This document shows, in pieces, positions 9,178 through 18,254 of a stretch of DNA of 64,000 nucleotides (its first letter is position 1; each line of letters opens with the position of its first letter). The notes beneath the pieces are model-generated. The model made no database searches and was not told where the DNA came from. It saw only the letters and a program-made list of their open reading frames with translations. Made by a program: the position numbers and the translations under genes. Source of the stretch: Parapedobacter composti (GTDB lineage: Bacteria; Bacteroidota; Bacteroidia; Sphingobacteriales; Sphingobacteriaceae); contig NZ_FOLL01000002.1 of assembly GCF_900112315.1 (NCBI RefSeq), positions 62,001-126,000 on the forward strand. The letters are read 5' to 3'.

Positions 9178-9254
9178 TGATACAAAAGTAATAATTATAT
9201 CGGTTCGTTAAAATTTTTTGATGAAAAAAATTCAATTTTTATGTTTTTTATAAT

Positions 9255-9262
9255 TAAATTTG
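9255..9262 (+). promoter_or_regulatory. -7 box for the Lrp/AsnC gene
   Basis: TAAATTTG is an exact TAnnTTTG match. It supports translation from the ATG at 9291 rather than 9270, because transcription should begin around 9268. Confidence 0.45.
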
Positions 9263-9290
9263 AGATAATTTGAAAAAAACATCATTTTTT

Positions 9291-9764
9291 ATGGAAAAAA
9301 AGTATGAAAATTTAGACCTTGATAACTTAGACATCCAAATATTATCCATTTTAATGAACAATGCCTCTATACCTTACACAGAAATAGCAAAAAAATTAAT
9401 TGTTTCTGGCGGAACTATACACGTAAGGATGAAAAAGATGGAAGAAATGGGTATAATTCGAGGCTCAAATCTAACTATCAACCCTCAAAAGGTAGGTTTT
9501 GACATCACAGCCTTCCTGGGCATCTACTTAGAGAAAGGTTCGCAGTACAATAATGCCGTTGAACAGCTAAAACAGGTCAAAGAAGTGGTGGAATTGCACT
9601 ATTGCACGGGCACATACAGTATGTTTGCCAAAATCATCTGTCGTGACACCACCCATCTCCGGAAGGTACTTAATGAAGACATCCAATCCGTTAAGGGAAT
9701 CCAACGCACGGAAACCATTATATCGTTGGAAGAAAGCATTAAACGGCAAATCAGCCTTACCTGA
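9291..9764 (+). CDS. Lrp/AsnC-family transcriptional regulator
   Basis: A 157-residue regulator with an N-terminal AsnC-type winged HTH (LDNLDIQILSIL, then the recognition helix near SGGTIHVRMKKMEE) and a C-terminal RAM effector-binding domain (about 70-150). Such proteins bind DNA as octamers and sense amino acids or related ligands. The ATG at 9291 is preferred over 9270 because of the -7 box at 9255. The gene and its upstream region are much more AT-rich than the neighbours, which is usual for this strongly conserved gene in the family. Confidence 0.9.
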   Translation: MEKKYENLDLDNLDIQILSILMNNASIPYTEIAKKLIVSGGTIHVRMKKMEEMGIIRGSNLTINPQKVGFDITAFLGIYLEKGSQYNNAVEQLKQVKEVVELHYCTGTYSMFAKIICRDTTHLRKVLNEDIQSVKGIQRTETIISLEESIKRQISLT

Positions 9765-9773
9765 GCGAAAAGG

Positions 9774-11078
9774 CTAACGCTGGATGGTACCGTCAAGCCC
9801 TACCTTGACAGCAAAAGGCTGGCAATACACATCAAGCAATACGGCGAAAATCCGGCGTGTAACCACCTGTTTTTCGTCATATTCACCTTCAAACTGGAAA
9901 CGGCGTTTCCAGTTTTTTTTCACATATTCTTCCAGTTCATTTCCGCGCTGGCCAACGAATTTAAGGTAACTGAATAAATCAGGCAGCATGAGCGTATCCA
10001 CACTGGCGTGATTTACAAACCAGATCTGGCTCCTTGAAAAAAGCTGGTTCAATACCGGCTTTATTTCGGCAGCTGTCACCGCCGCATCCCAATCAAAATG
10101 CAGCCCTCCCCCTTCAACCGGTTTACCCAACAAGATCCCTGTGGCGCCAATACGCTGGGCAACATCAAAGTGAGGATGCTGGATAGGCACATCGGCAAAG
10201 GGTATCAAGCGCGCACCGTATTGCAGCAATTCACCCTGAATCGTCCGGACATCCAGCTTATCTGAAGTGGTCTTGAAAAACGCGGCATACGCTGCCGTGG
10301 CTCCCACGGCCTGTCCCGCATGCATTAGCAACGGGATGTCATCCGGCGTGCCCCTGAGCAGATATTGGAGCACAGGTAGTTTACGCGTCACAAACAGGTT
10401 GCTGTCGTCCGCCGGTATCATCGAAGCCAGCGGCAGGGTAAACGGGCCAGCCCCCAGATCACCTACAGCCACTCCCGTACGCGCCAAGCCGTCGTAAGGC
10501 ACCGCCTGAAAATACGTATCCGGCACCGGGGTCCGTACCGATAAGGTGTCCGCCTCGCCCTTGGCCAACCGATAAAGATAGGCGTCGGTCGAGGCATCCA
10601 CCAAAGCACGTACCTTAAACCGGCTCCGGTCGGCCAGCTCGACCTGCCAGTACTTGCCCGACTTTTTGACCGACCGCAACTGTCCCCCTTCAATGATGAC
10701 CAGGTTTTTCGCCGCATTCAACACGCTATCCATTACATTTTGTACAATACGTGGATTTATCCGCCGTTTAGCAATGGCTGAAACCGAATCATTGCGCTTA
10801 TCATGCCGCAACGTCGCGCCGAGCAGGTCAGCCCATACCCCCGCATCAAGATCTGTGTTGGACGTTACGGAAATCATGTCGGACGTCAACTCCGGCACCA
10901 ATTTTTCTCCATTAATCACCCATACGGTTTGCATATTGGACATGGACGACTGCAATGCGGCAGCATAAGCATCCGCACCGTAACCATACACCAAAAGCTG
11001 TGGGCGGTTGCGCTGAGCCAATGCCCACCCTGGAAAAAGCAGAAGTACGGTCAGTATAATTATATAATTTCTATTCAT
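9774..11078 (-). CDS. Exported FAD-dependent oxidoreductase-like protein
   Basis: A signal peptide (MNRNYIIILTV to ALAQ, about 22 residues) is followed by a Rossmann-like start LLVYGYGADAYAAALQ, in which the usual GxGxxG is altered to GYGADA. The middle segment ALVDASTDAYLYRLA and the later GQAVGATAAYAA resemble FAD-dependent oxidoreductases of the PF12831 type found in Bacteroidota, where ATG-G and AG-xAAG motifs occur. It is therefore probably a diverged or non-FAD-binding relative located in the periplasm. The ATG at 11078 is chosen over 11111 because it begins the signal peptide. Convergent with the Lrp gene. Confidence 0.7.
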   Translation of the reverse strand: MNRNYIIILTVLLLFPGWALAQRNRPQLLVYGYGADAYAAALQSSMSNMQTVWVINGEKLVPELTSDMISVTSNTDLDAGVWADLLGATLRHDKRNDSVSAIAKRRINPRIVQNVMDSVLNAAKNLVIIEGGQLRSVKKSGKYWQVELADRSRFKVRALVDASTDAYLYRLAKGEADTLSVRTPVPDTYFQAVPYDGLARTGVAVGDLGAGPFTLPLASMIPADDSNLFVTRKLPVLQYLLRGTPDDIPLLMHAGQAVGATAAYAAFFKTTSDKLDVRTIQGELLQYGARLIPFADVPIQHPHFDVAQRIGATGILLGKPVEGGGLHFDWDAAVTAAEIKPVLNQLFSRSQIWFVNHASVDTLMLPDLFSYLKFVGQRGNELEEYVKKNWKRRFQFEGEYDEKQVVTRRIFAVLLDVYCQPFAVKVGLDGTIQR

Positions 11079-11154
11079 TGTCGATTTAGTGAAAGACGTA
11101 AAGTTAGACATAAACGCTTCATAAAGGTTTATTTTTTGATCTTAAACTTATACC

Positions 11155-11162
11155 TACCTTTG
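11155..11162 (+). promoter_or_regulatory. -7 box for glnS
   Basis: TACCTTTG is an exact TAnnTTTG match 4 bp before the ATG at 11167, with TTTG at 11135-11138 as a possible -33. Transcripts would start at or next to the start codon. Confidence 0.45.
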
Positions 11163-11166
11163 CACC

Positions 11167-12837
11167 ATGGCAAACGAAGAAAAGTCACTTAATTTCATTG
11201 AAGAAATCATCGAAGAAGATATACGTACCGGCAAACACGGCGGCAGGGTGCTGACCCGTTTCCCTCCCGAGCCCAACGGTTATCTTCATATCGGGCATGC
11301 GAAGTCCATCGTACTCAATTTCGGGCTGGCACAGCGCTACAACGGCAAGACCAATCTACGGTTTGACGACACCAATCCCGTCACCGAAGAAACGGAATAT
11401 GTAGAAAGCATCAAGCGTGACATCCAGTGGCTTGGCTACCAATGGGCAGAAGAGCTATATACTTCCGATTATTTCGAGACACTCTACGAATACGCCATAA
11501 AGCTTATTAAAAAAGGGCTGGCATACGTAGACGACAGCTCATCGGAAGAAATTGCCGCCTCCAAAGGTACGCCTACCGAGCCGGGCACCCCCACCCCGTA
11601 CCGGAACCGGAGTGCAGAAGAGAACCTGCGCCTGTTTGAAGAAATGCGCGCGGGTAAATACCCTGACGGAGCGAAAGTGCTGCGGGCTAAAATTGACCTT
11701 GCCAGCCCCAATATGCACCTGCGGGATCCCCTGCTCTACCGCATCAAGCACGCGCACCACCACCGTACGGGCAACAACTGGTGCATCTATCCCATGTATG
11801 ATTTTGCCCACGGGCAAAGCGACTCCATAGAAAAAATCACCCACTCCATCTGTACGTTGGAATTTGTGCCGCACCGCCCGTTATACGACTGGCTTATCGA
11901 ACAACTGGAAATATTCCCGTCAAAACAATATGAGTTTGCGCGGCTCAACCTGAACTACACGGTCATGAGCAAGCGGAAGTTACTTCAACTTGTCAACGAA
12001 AAACACGTTGAAGGCTGGGACGATCCCCGCATGCCCACCATCAGCGGCCTGCGGCGGCGGGGTTACACACCTACCAGCATCCGTAATTTCTGTGAGCGCA
12101 TCGGTGTAGCCAAGCGCGAAAACATCATTGATGTTGGACTGCTGGAGTTTTGCATCCGTGAAGACCTTAACAAGACGGCTTGGCGCCGCATGGCCGTACT
12201 GGATCCGGTGAAGCTGATCATCACGAACTATCCCGAAGGCCGGGAAGAAACCCTCCCTGGCGAAAACAACCCCGAAGCAGCGGATGGCGAAGGCAGCCGT
12301 GATATTCCCTTTAGCCGGGAGTTATGGATCGAGCGGGAAGATTTCATGGAAAATCCACCTAAAAAGTTTTTTAGACTCGGCCCCGGACTGATGGTGCGGC
12401 TGAAACACGCCTACATCGTAACATGCGAAGATTTCGTAAAAGACGAGGCGGGAAATGTTACCGAAATCCACTGCTCCTATATCCCAGAATCCAAAAGTGG
12501 CGCCGATACCAGCGGCTTAAAAGTGAAGGGTACTATCCATTGGGTAAGCATACCACACGCCAGAACCGTTGAAGTCCGCCTCTACGACAGGCTATTCAAC
12601 GTAGAAAATCCGGCGGCAGAAGAAGACTTCAAGAAAACCCTTAATCCAGATAGCCTGCACATTATCGAACGCGCTTATGTGGAGCCGGATTTGCTGAACG
12701 CCGTACCGGGCAAAGGCTACCAATTCATCCGCAAAGGATATTTCACGCTGGACACACGGTCCACACCTGATGCCCCCGTGTTCAACCGCACCGTTACCCT
12801 GCGGGATACCTGGGCCAAAGAAATGCAAAAAGAATAA
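11167..12837 (+). CDS. glnS: Glutaminyl-tRNA synthetase
   Basis: This 556-residue class I aminoacyl-tRNA synthetase charges tRNA-Gln. The HIGH signature is in [16 protein letters not shown] (about residues 36-51) and the KMSKS-like motif in VMSKRKL (near 268). The C-terminal anticodon-binding beta-barrels are intact, including HWV and the EVRLYDRLF segment. Length is normal. The glutaminyl assignment over glutamyl rests on the overall GlnRS-like sequence and the C-terminal barrel type. Confidence 0.96.
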   Translation: MANEEKSLNFIEEIIEEDIRTGKHGGRVLTRFPPEPNGYLHIGHAKSIVLNFGLAQRYNGKTNLRFDDTNPVTEETEYVESIKRDIQWLGYQWAEELYTSDYFETLYEYAIKLIKKGLAYVDDSSSEEIAASKGTPTEPGTPTPYRNRSAEENLRLFEEMRAGKYPDGAKVLRAKIDLASPNMHLRDPLLYRIKHAHHHRTGNNWCIYPMYDFAHGQSDSIEKITHSICTLEFVPHRPLYDWLIEQLEIFPSKQYEFARLNLNYTVMSKRKLLQLVNEKHVEGWDDPRMPTISGLRRRGYTPTSIRNFCERIGVAKRENIIDVGLLEFCIREDLNKTAWRRMAVLDPVKLIITNYPEGREETLPGENNPEAADGEGSRDIPFSRELWIEREDFMENPPKKFFRLGPGLMVRLKHAYIVTCEDFVKDEAGNVTEIHCSYIPESKSGADTSGLKVKGTIHWVSIPHARTVEVRLYDRLFNVENPAAEEDFKKTLNPDSLHIIERAYVEPDLLNAVPGKGYQFIRKGYFTLDTRSTPDAPVFNRTVTLRDTWAKEMQKE

Positions 12838-12856
12838 GGCCGTTCAGAAAACGGCC
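12838..12856. terminator. Shared terminator between glnS and metF
   Basis: GGCCGTT (12838-12844) pairs with AACGGCC (12850-12856) around a 5-nt loop. It lies at the junction of the two convergent genes and overlaps the metF stop, so it could stop transcription from either side. Confidence 0.55.
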
Positions 12857-13800
12857 TGTATAATACGCTTGGTTGGGTTCGGGTTGCCCATGGTGTAAAA
12901 GTGCAGCACGGGGGCTCCCATGGCAATAAGTTCTTTGCATTGATGGATCATCCATTCAATACCCACTTCCCGCACCTCCTGTTCGGATTTACAGGCCAGC
13001 ACCGCTTCGCTCAGCTCCAAGGGAATATCCAAATGGAACGTCTTCGGCAAGCTTACGAGTTGCTTACTTCCCGTTAGCGGCTTTAATCCCGGGATTATGG
13101 GGATATGGATGCCGTTGGCGCGGCACCTATCTACAAACGCCTTGTACTTGCTATTGTCGAAAAACATCTGGGTAACGATAAAATCCGCACCCAAATCCAC
13201 TTTCATTTTCAAGTATTTGAAATCCGTATCAAGGTTGGGCGACTCAAAATGCTTCTCCGGATAGCCGGCCACCCCGATACAAAAATCTGTCCGCTCGGAA
13301 TTTTCCATATCCTCATGCAGGTAGCGGCCGTTGTTCATGTTAACCACATGCTGCAGCAGGTCGGATGCATAGGCATGCCCCCCCGGGGTTGGGATAAAGG
13401 AGCTATCGCTCTTGCGGGCGTCGCCGCGCAACACCAGCACATTATCTATACCTAAGAATTGCAGGTCAATGAGCGCATTCTCGGTTTCCTCCTTGGTAAA
13501 GCCGCCACAAATCAGGTGAGGCACTGCATCTACTTTATATTTATTGATGATTGCCGCACATGTAGCCACTGTACTCGGCCGTTTGCGGTAGGCCACCTTT
13601 TCAAGCAAGCCGTTTGGATGCTGCTTATAGATGTAATCTTCGCGCAGGTAAGTAACATCAATGAACGGCGGGTTGAACTCCATCAGCGGGTCAATGGCGT
13701 TAAAGATGGATTGTATACTTTGCCCCTTGATGGGTGGCAGTATTTCAAAGGAAAACAGCGTCTTTCCGTTAGCGTTCTTAATGTGTTCGGTTATTTTCAT
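12844..13800 (-). CDS. metF: Methylenetetrahydrofolate reductase
   Basis: This 318-residue flavoenzyme reduces 5,10-methylene-THF to 5-methyl-THF for methionine synthesis. The TIM-barrel landmarks of the family are present: FSFEILPP near residues 16-23, the folate/FAD-binding NVLVLRGD near 119-126, and QMFFDN with IPIIPGLKP in the second half. Length is normal for a bacterial MetF. It stands alone and convergent with glnS. Confidence 0.95.
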   Translation of the reverse strand: MKITEHIKNANGKTLFSFEILPPIKGQSIQSIFNAIDPLMEFNPPFIDVTYLREDYIYKQHPNGLLEKVAYRKRPSTVATCAAIINKYKVDAVPHLICGGFTKEETENALIDLQFLGIDNVLVLRGDARKSDSSFIPTPGGHAYASDLLQHVVNMNNGRYLHEDMENSERTDFCIGVAGYPEKHFESPNLDTDFKYLKMKVDLGADFIVTQMFFDNSKYKAFVDRCRANGIHIPIIPGLKPLTGSKQLVSLPKTFHLDIPLELSEAVLACKSEQEVREVGIEWMIHQCKELIAMGAPVLHFYTMGNPNPTKRIIQAVF

Positions 13801-13848
13801 ATTACCCCGTTCAATCCGTTAGCCGTAGAATAGTAAATAAAGAGCGGC

Positions 13849-13856
13849 CAAACTTA
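13849..13856 (-). promoter_or_regulatory. Promoter for metF
   Basis: On the minus strand TAAGTTTG (exact TAnnTTTG) is preceded at 20-nt spacing by GTTG (13877-13880) as -33. The leader would be about 40 nt. Confidence 0.5.
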
Positions 13857-13912
13857 GACAAATTCGCTTGTATATGCAACATCATCGCATTGCTTATAAT
13901 AGGAACTGCAAT

Positions 13913-14434
13913 TTAGGCGTATACATCAATCAGTCCTTCCGGCAGATCCACTTCCAATGTCTTGCTTTCCCTATCGATAGACACTATCAATTGTTCATTC
14001 AATGGAAACATCAGCTCGTTGCCGCTGTAGATAACGACAGCCACGTACTGCTGCGGATATTCATGCACTTCACTGATTTGCCCAAGCTCGCCATGCACCC
14101 GATCGATCACCCAATAGCCTTTCAAATCGGTCATACGGAAATCATCCGGGCGGCGTTGCGGTTTTTTACTGTTGGGCAGATATACCTTTTTACGGATAAG
14201 CGGCTGCGCTTTGTCCACATGGTCAACGTCTTCAAAAAAAAGGTACGCCGTACGGTTGGGTTGCAATTGGATATGCTCGACGAAAAAAGGCACCAATTTA
14301 CGGTCAATTTCCAAAAACAGCAAATCCAACTCCAGATCCGAATAATCGTCATATTCAAAAAAAAGCTGCACTTCCCCCTTCAATCCGCGGGTTTTACTGA
14401 TATATCCGATATAAAAGCTGTCTGTCAATTCCAT
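13913..14434 (-). CDS. rimM: Ribosome maturation factor RimM
   Basis: RimM binds S19 and helps mature the 30S head. The protein has 173 residues, with the N-terminal RimM domain (FYIGYISKTRGLKGEVQLFFE) and a C-terminal PRC-barrel (about 95-170, including DLKGYWVID and LMFPLNEQLI). It lies downstream of rpsP on the same strand, separated by about 100 bp that contain a terminator-like hairpin, so transcription through may be partial. The rpsP-rimM order is the usual one. Confidence 0.93.
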   Translation of the reverse strand: MELTDSFYIGYISKTRGLKGEVQLFFEYDDYSDLELDLLFLEIDRKLVPFFVEHIQLQPNRTAYLFFEDVDHVDKAQPLIRKKVYLPNSKKPQRRPDDFRMTDLKGYWVIDRVHGELGQISEVHEYPQQYVAVVIYSGNELMFPLNEQLIVSIDRESKTLEVDLPEGLIDVYA

Positions 14435-14478
14435 AACCTAAAAACCTTTACCGCATGGACGGCAAATGGGTCAAATAC

Positions 14479-14515
14479 AAAAACCGCCCCGAGCAGATAA
14501 CCCCGGAGCGGTTTT
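14479..14515 (-). terminator. Intrinsic terminator between rpsP and rimM
   Basis: An 8-bp stem (14480-14487 with 14508-14515) encloses further G/C pairing and, on the minus strand, is followed by GTTTTTGTATTT. Confidence 0.65.
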
Positions 14516-14534
14516 ACTTTACCGTTGAATAAGA

Positions 14535-15095
14535 TTACGCTTCAGTTTTTCCTTCTTCGCCGGCTGCCTCGCCGGAAGTTTCAGCGCCTGCTTCAGCCAC
14601 CGGAGCTTCTTCCGCTTCAGGAGCTTCTTCAGCAGGAGGGGTATTCTTGGCAGCGATTGCCGCTTCGATTTCCGCTTTCTTTTTTGCTTCAGCAGCCAAT
14701 GCAGCCTTCTTGGCTTCTTCTTTGGACTGCGTCAACGAATCCTGTTTGCCTTGGATTTTAGCCTCTTTGGCTTTCAGCCATTCTTCAAACTTGGCATCTG
14801 CCGTGGCCTCGTCGAACGCCCCCTTTTTCACGCCTCCCAAAAGGTGTTTCTTATAGAGCACCCCTTTATACGAAAGGATGGCCCGGGTGGTATCCGTAGG
14901 CTGTGCCCCTTTATCCAACCAATCCAACGCCTTGTCAAAATTCAAGTCAATGGTTGCCGGGTTGGTATTCGGGTTGTAGGAACCGATACGTTCAATGAAT
15001 TTACCGTCGCGCGGAGCACGAGAATCGGCCACTACCACGTGGTAAAAAGGTTTACCTTTTTTACCATGTCTTTGCAATCTGATTTTAACTGCCAT
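14535..15095 (-). CDS. rpsP: 30S ribosomal protein S16 with C-terminal extension
   Basis: Residues 1 to about 85 are a typical bS16 domain ([26 protein letters not shown] in two parts, then ERIGSYNP). The remaining hundred residues form a charged, Ala/Glu/Lys-rich tail, predicted helical at first and then Pro/Glu/Ala-rich. Such extended S16 proteins are common in Bacteroidota. The long leader contains a small GC hairpin. Confidence 0.95.
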   Translation of the reverse strand: MAVKIRLQRHGKKGKPFYHVVVADSRAPRDGKFIERIGSYNPNTNPATIDLNFDKALDWLDKGAQPTDTTRAILSYKGVLYKKHLLGGVKKGAFDEATADAKFEEWLKAKEAKIQGKQDSLTQSKEEAKKAALAAEAKKKAEIEAAIAAKNTPPAEEAPEAEEAPVAEAGAETSGEAAGEEGKTEA

Positions 15096-15154
15096 TCTGT
15101 TTTTTTAAAATTATGTATCCAACATAGTCCCCGGAGCCTATTACTGCGGGGCTG

Positions 15155-15186
15155 CAAAAGTAGGAAAACTATTGGTCATAACCAAA
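15155..15186 (-). promoter_or_regulatory. Promoter of rpsP
   Basis: On the minus strand TTTG (15183-15186) and TACTTTTG (15155-15162) are 20 nt apart, the full Bacteroidota -33/-7 pair. The leader of about 55 nt can form CCCCG/CGGGG pairing (15129-15133 with 15147-15151). Confidence 0.65.
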
Positions 15187-16047
15187 TCGTTTCAAGTAAT
15201 TATCTTTTTTTCGCCAGTCGGGAATCACCTTGACAAACAGCTCCAAGAACACCTTTTGCTGCAAAAACTCCTCAATGTCCTGTCGCGCATACGTTCCCAC
15301 CTTTTTAATCATGCTCCCTCCTTTGCCGATGATAATATTCTTCTGTGAATCGCGCTCAACAATGATTTCCGCACTGATGCGCGTAATGGCAGGCTCTTCT
15401 TTGAATGCTGTGATAACCACCTCGGTGCTGTACGGAATCTCCTGTTCATAGAGCTTAAACACTTTTTCCCGTATAATCTCAGACACAAAAAAACGCTCAT
15501 TTTTGTCGGTAAGCGCGTCTTTCTCATAATACGGCGGATGTTCCGGAAGGTTATCCAGGATAAATCCCATCACCGCACCGATGTTATGGCCATGCAGGGC
15601 CGATACGGCAAAAATCACCTGTGGCTTCAGCGTTTCCTCCCAATAAGCCACTTTAGCCTTTACTTCCGCTTCGGTCGATTTATCAATTTTGTTAATCAGC
15701 ACGGCTACCGGCGATTCCGTTTTCCGGAGCTTTTCAATGATCTCGCTTTCATCGTATTTTTCATGGATATCAGTAACCAACAGGATAATATCCGCATCGA
15801 TGAGCGACCCTTGCACGAAACTCATCATTGAGGCCTGCAGCGTGTAGGCCGGCTTTATCACGCCCGGCGTGTCAGAAAACACAATCTGGAAATCCGGCTC
15901 GTTAACGATACCGATAATCCGATGCCGGGTGGTTTGTGCCTTAGGGGTCACGATAGACATCTTTTCTCCTACTAACGCATTCATTAACGTGGACTTACCC
16001 GCGTTTGGTTTTCCAACGATGCTGACGAAACCGGCTTTATGAGACAT
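15169..16047 (-). CDS. era: GTPase Era
   Basis: Era is an essential GTPase that binds the 3' end of 16S rRNA during 30S assembly. From the ATG at 16047 the protein has 292 residues, with the P-loop GKPNAGKS near the N terminus, the G3 motif DTPG, the G4 motif NKID and a C-terminal KH domain with GKGGSMIKKVG. The reading frame is open for 37 more codons upstream, but that stretch overlaps the tRNA promoter region and is not conserved-looking, so it was trimmed. Confidence 0.95.
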   Translation of the reverse strand: MSHKAGFVSIVGKPNAGKSTLMNALVGEKMSIVTPKAQTTRHRIIGIVNEPDFQIVFSDTPGVIKPAYTLQASMMSFVQGSLIDADIILLVTDIHEKYDESEIIEKLRKTESPVAVLINKIDKSTEAEVKAKVAYWEETLKPQVIFAVSALHGHNIGAVMGFILDNLPEHPPYYEKDALTDKNERFFVSEIIREKVFKLYEQEIPYSTEVVITAFKEEPAITRISAEIIVERDSQKNIIIGKGGSMIKKVGTYARQDIEEFLQQKVFLELFVKVIPDWRKKDNYLKRFGYDQ

Positions 16048-16061
16048 TTTTTTAAATTTGA

Positions 16062-16093
16062 TTTGCTTTGCAAAGAAACAAATTATATCTTTG
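16062..16093 (+). promoter_or_regulatory. Promoter of the initiator tRNA
   Basis: TTTG (16062-16065), 20 nt, then TATCTTTG (16086-16093): a full -33/-7 pair with the same spacing as the rpsP promoter. It points at the tRNA starting at 16161. Confidence 0.65.
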
Positions 16094-16160
16094 CAGTCCA
16101 ATTCGGAAAAGGAATTAAAACAATCGGCAGCGATTGCCGGTTCAAACATAAAAGACACAT

Positions 16161-16233
<73 letters not shown>

Positions 16234-16243
16234 CACTGAAAAT

Positions 16244-16281
16244 GAGGCGATTAACAAAAGTTAGTCGCCTCTTTTCGTTTT
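16244..16281 (+). terminator. Intrinsic terminator of the tRNA gene
   Basis: GAGGCGATTAAC pairs with GTTAGTCGCCTC (one G-U pair) around an AAAA loop, followed by TTTTCGTTTTT. Confidence 0.8.
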
Positions 16282-16510
16282 TGCCATAATTTGCTGAAAA
16301 CATCGTCTGTTTTCGGGCCAAGAACTCAGAATCCGCTTCGTGCTAAAAACCTGCCGACTCAACAAACACAATAGCCTTTATATGTTTTTCCTTTCATTAT
16401 CGTCGGTAAAAAGCCCACCCTTTCCGAAAGCCGTTCCGTTAATGTCGGGTCAAAGCGCAACATCATCGTCTTTCCACCACGGCAAGCTTAACCGGCGCGT
16501 AATCAAACGG

Positions 16511-17356
16511 CTAGTTCTTTAAGAAAATCACCGGCTGGATGCCGTATAGCTTATCTCCGATTTTTACAAAATTGTCGTTCTGGTAGTCGATCGCATATGT
16601 TTCGATATACGCCGTGAACACATTTTTCTTGGGATTCGAGAGCGCACTCGATGCGGTAGTAAGACCTTCGTAAAACTGAGTATTCAGGAACTCTTTTCCG
16701 GCAACTGTAATTAATTGGCTTCCGGTTTCCGCCTCCCTGAAAGAAAACGCCAGCCCTACATCACCCGACTCTATGGGAATCAGGTGATAATCCTCCTCAT
16801 CCAGGTTCCTGCTGATGTTCTCCAGCACACCTATTTCCACATATTCTGTTTGAAAGGTGATCCAACTGAACTCGGCACGCCACAGCACGATATCCATCCC
16901 TTTGTTAAAAGAAAACAGATTGCCTGTATAATCTACAAATTTCACTTTGTAGTGGCCTTCCGGCGCCGCCTCTTCGTCGGCCTGAGCGTTTTCGTCCAGG
17001 AAGCTTAACGGAGCGTCCATTGTAGGCTGAAACAAAGTATATCTTTCCGGGCTCCCGGGCACAATATTCACTGTTTCCTCTAATAATACCTCTCCTGTTC
17101 TATCATCGTAAAACTCGAATTTGGCTTCGCCCGCCGGCACCCGAATGCTACGCCCCGTGCCACCTTGCATATCTACGGGGTGGCCATTGTATTTTAATTT
17201 AAGATAACCTGCCTGGTAGCCGGCTGTTTGGTCAGCGTTAAAGTATATTTCGCCAAAAGCTGTAAAGCCTTGGTCTACTTCTATTTTTTTGCAGCTTATA
17301 GAAAAAACAATGATTACCATCGTTGCTGTCAGCCATTGTAGCGGAATTGATTTCAT
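16511..17356 (-). CDS. DUF4397-like lipoprotein, tandem paralogue 2
   Basis: A 281-residue lipoprotein with lipobox ending at Cys22. The region at about 50-120 has the IRVPAGEAKFEFYDD and SPERYTLFQP pattern seen in DUF4397-type secreted beta-sandwiches of Bacteroidota; that family link is tentative. It is clearly paralogous with the next gene upstream (17430-18242): both share CKKIEVDQGFT, GTG-IRVP-GEAKFEF and the closing segment. It lies downstream of the truncated TonB-dependent receptor, so originally it may have been part of that receptor's operon. Confidence 0.75.
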   Translation of the reverse strand: MKSIPLQWLTATMVIIVFSISCKKIEVDQGFTAFGEIYFNADQTAGYQAGYLKLKYNGHPVDMQGGTGRSIRVPAGEAKFEFYDDRTGEVLLEETVNIVPGSPERYTLFQPTMDAPLSFLDENAQADEEAAPEGHYKVKFVDYTGNLFSFNKGMDIVLWRAEFSWITFQTEYVEIGVLENISRNLDEEDYHLIPIESGDVGLAFSFREAETGSQLITVAGKEFLNTQFYEGLTTASSALSNPKKNVFTAYIETYAIDYQNDNFVKIGDKLYGIQPVIFLKN

Positions 17357-17429
17357 GATTATTTATGTTTGACGGCTTTCGTTATTCAATATTGTCAAGA
17401 ATTCCAGATTTACTTTCATATTCATTGGA

Positions 17430-18242
17430 CTAATCGGCATATAATATTTCAGGTATGATTTCGTAGTATTTACCACCTGATTTAATAAAAAGCTCATATT
17501 CCACCGATGTTTCGTATGTTTTTAGATATATCGTATACACCCTTTTTTCGGGGAAGGGCGAAATGATATCCGGGTACAAGAAAAAATTCGGGCTCCAATA
17601 ATCATCTCCCCGATCGGCTTTCACAAATGCCTGCGTATTTCTGTCCCTGAATTTAAAGGTATAGGCCAGTATATTGCTTCCGCCTGTTGGAACCAGCCTG
17701 TAATCTTCCTCTCCCAGGTTGTCGCTTACATTTTCCAGTGTCGCCAGCTCAACGGTTTCCATGTTTATATTAAGACCTAAAACAACCACATCCAGATCGC
17801 GGGGTAGCAGATCAGTTGCGTAGTTGGCGATTTTGATCTTCATAAAACCCTCGGCTGCCGCTTCTTCACCTGCCTGCCCGTTGGGATCAAGCAATGCTAT
17901 CGGATCATTTTCCGTAGGCTGAAACAAGGTGTACTTTACCGGGCTTCCCGGAACGATGGCTACCCATTTTTCTCCCAGCAGCTCATCCGTTCTATTATCG
18001 CAGAATTCGAATTTTGCCTCGCCTTCGGGCACGCGGATGAGACCTGTACCCCCTTGTATATCTATGGGATGGCCATTGTATTTTACCTGGAGATGACCTG
18101 CCAGGTAGCTGGCTGTTTGATCAGCGTAAAAGTATATTTGGCCGAAAGTTGTAAAGCCCTGGTCAACTTCTATTTTTTTGCAGCCTGTAACGGCAACGAT
18201 GCTAACCATCGTTGCCGCCAGCCATTTAAAAATTATTTTCAT
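17430..18242 (-). CDS. DUF4397-like lipoprotein, tandem paralogue 1
   Basis: A 270-residue lipoprotein, lipobox ending at Cys21 (VTGC), paralogous along its length to the following gene. The two probably arose by tandem duplication and have since diverged strongly in their C-terminal halves. It starts 13 bp after the stop of the receptor remnant. Surface lipoproteins next to a TonB-dependent receptor often act in substrate capture, but no SusD-like features are seen here. Confidence 0.75.
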   Translation of the reverse strand: MKIIFKWLAATMVSIVAVTGCKKIEVDQGFTTFGQIYFYADQTASYLAGHLQVKYNGHPIDIQGGTGLIRVPEGEAKFEFCDNRTDELLGEKWVAIVPGSPVKYTLFQPTENDPIALLDPNGQAGEEAAAEGFMKIKIANYATDLLPRDLDVVVLGLNINMETVELATLENVSDNLGEEDYRLVPTGGSNILAYTFKFRDRNTQAFVKADRGDDYWSPNFFLYPDIISPFPEKRVYTIYLKTYETSVEYELFIKSGGKYYEIIPEILYAD

Positions 18243-18254
18243 AATTATTTTTCC

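Noticed and set aside
16294..16316. Inverted repeat CTGAAAACA/TGTTTTCGG as another dyad
   Set aside because: It lacks the CCC/GGG core of the half-sites and no promoter or gene start is at the right distance; probably a simple hairpin after the lipoprotein genes.
16340..16522. Open frame of 60 codons on the plus strand
   Set aside because: Overlaps the end of a real minus-strand gene, no domain, no promoter.
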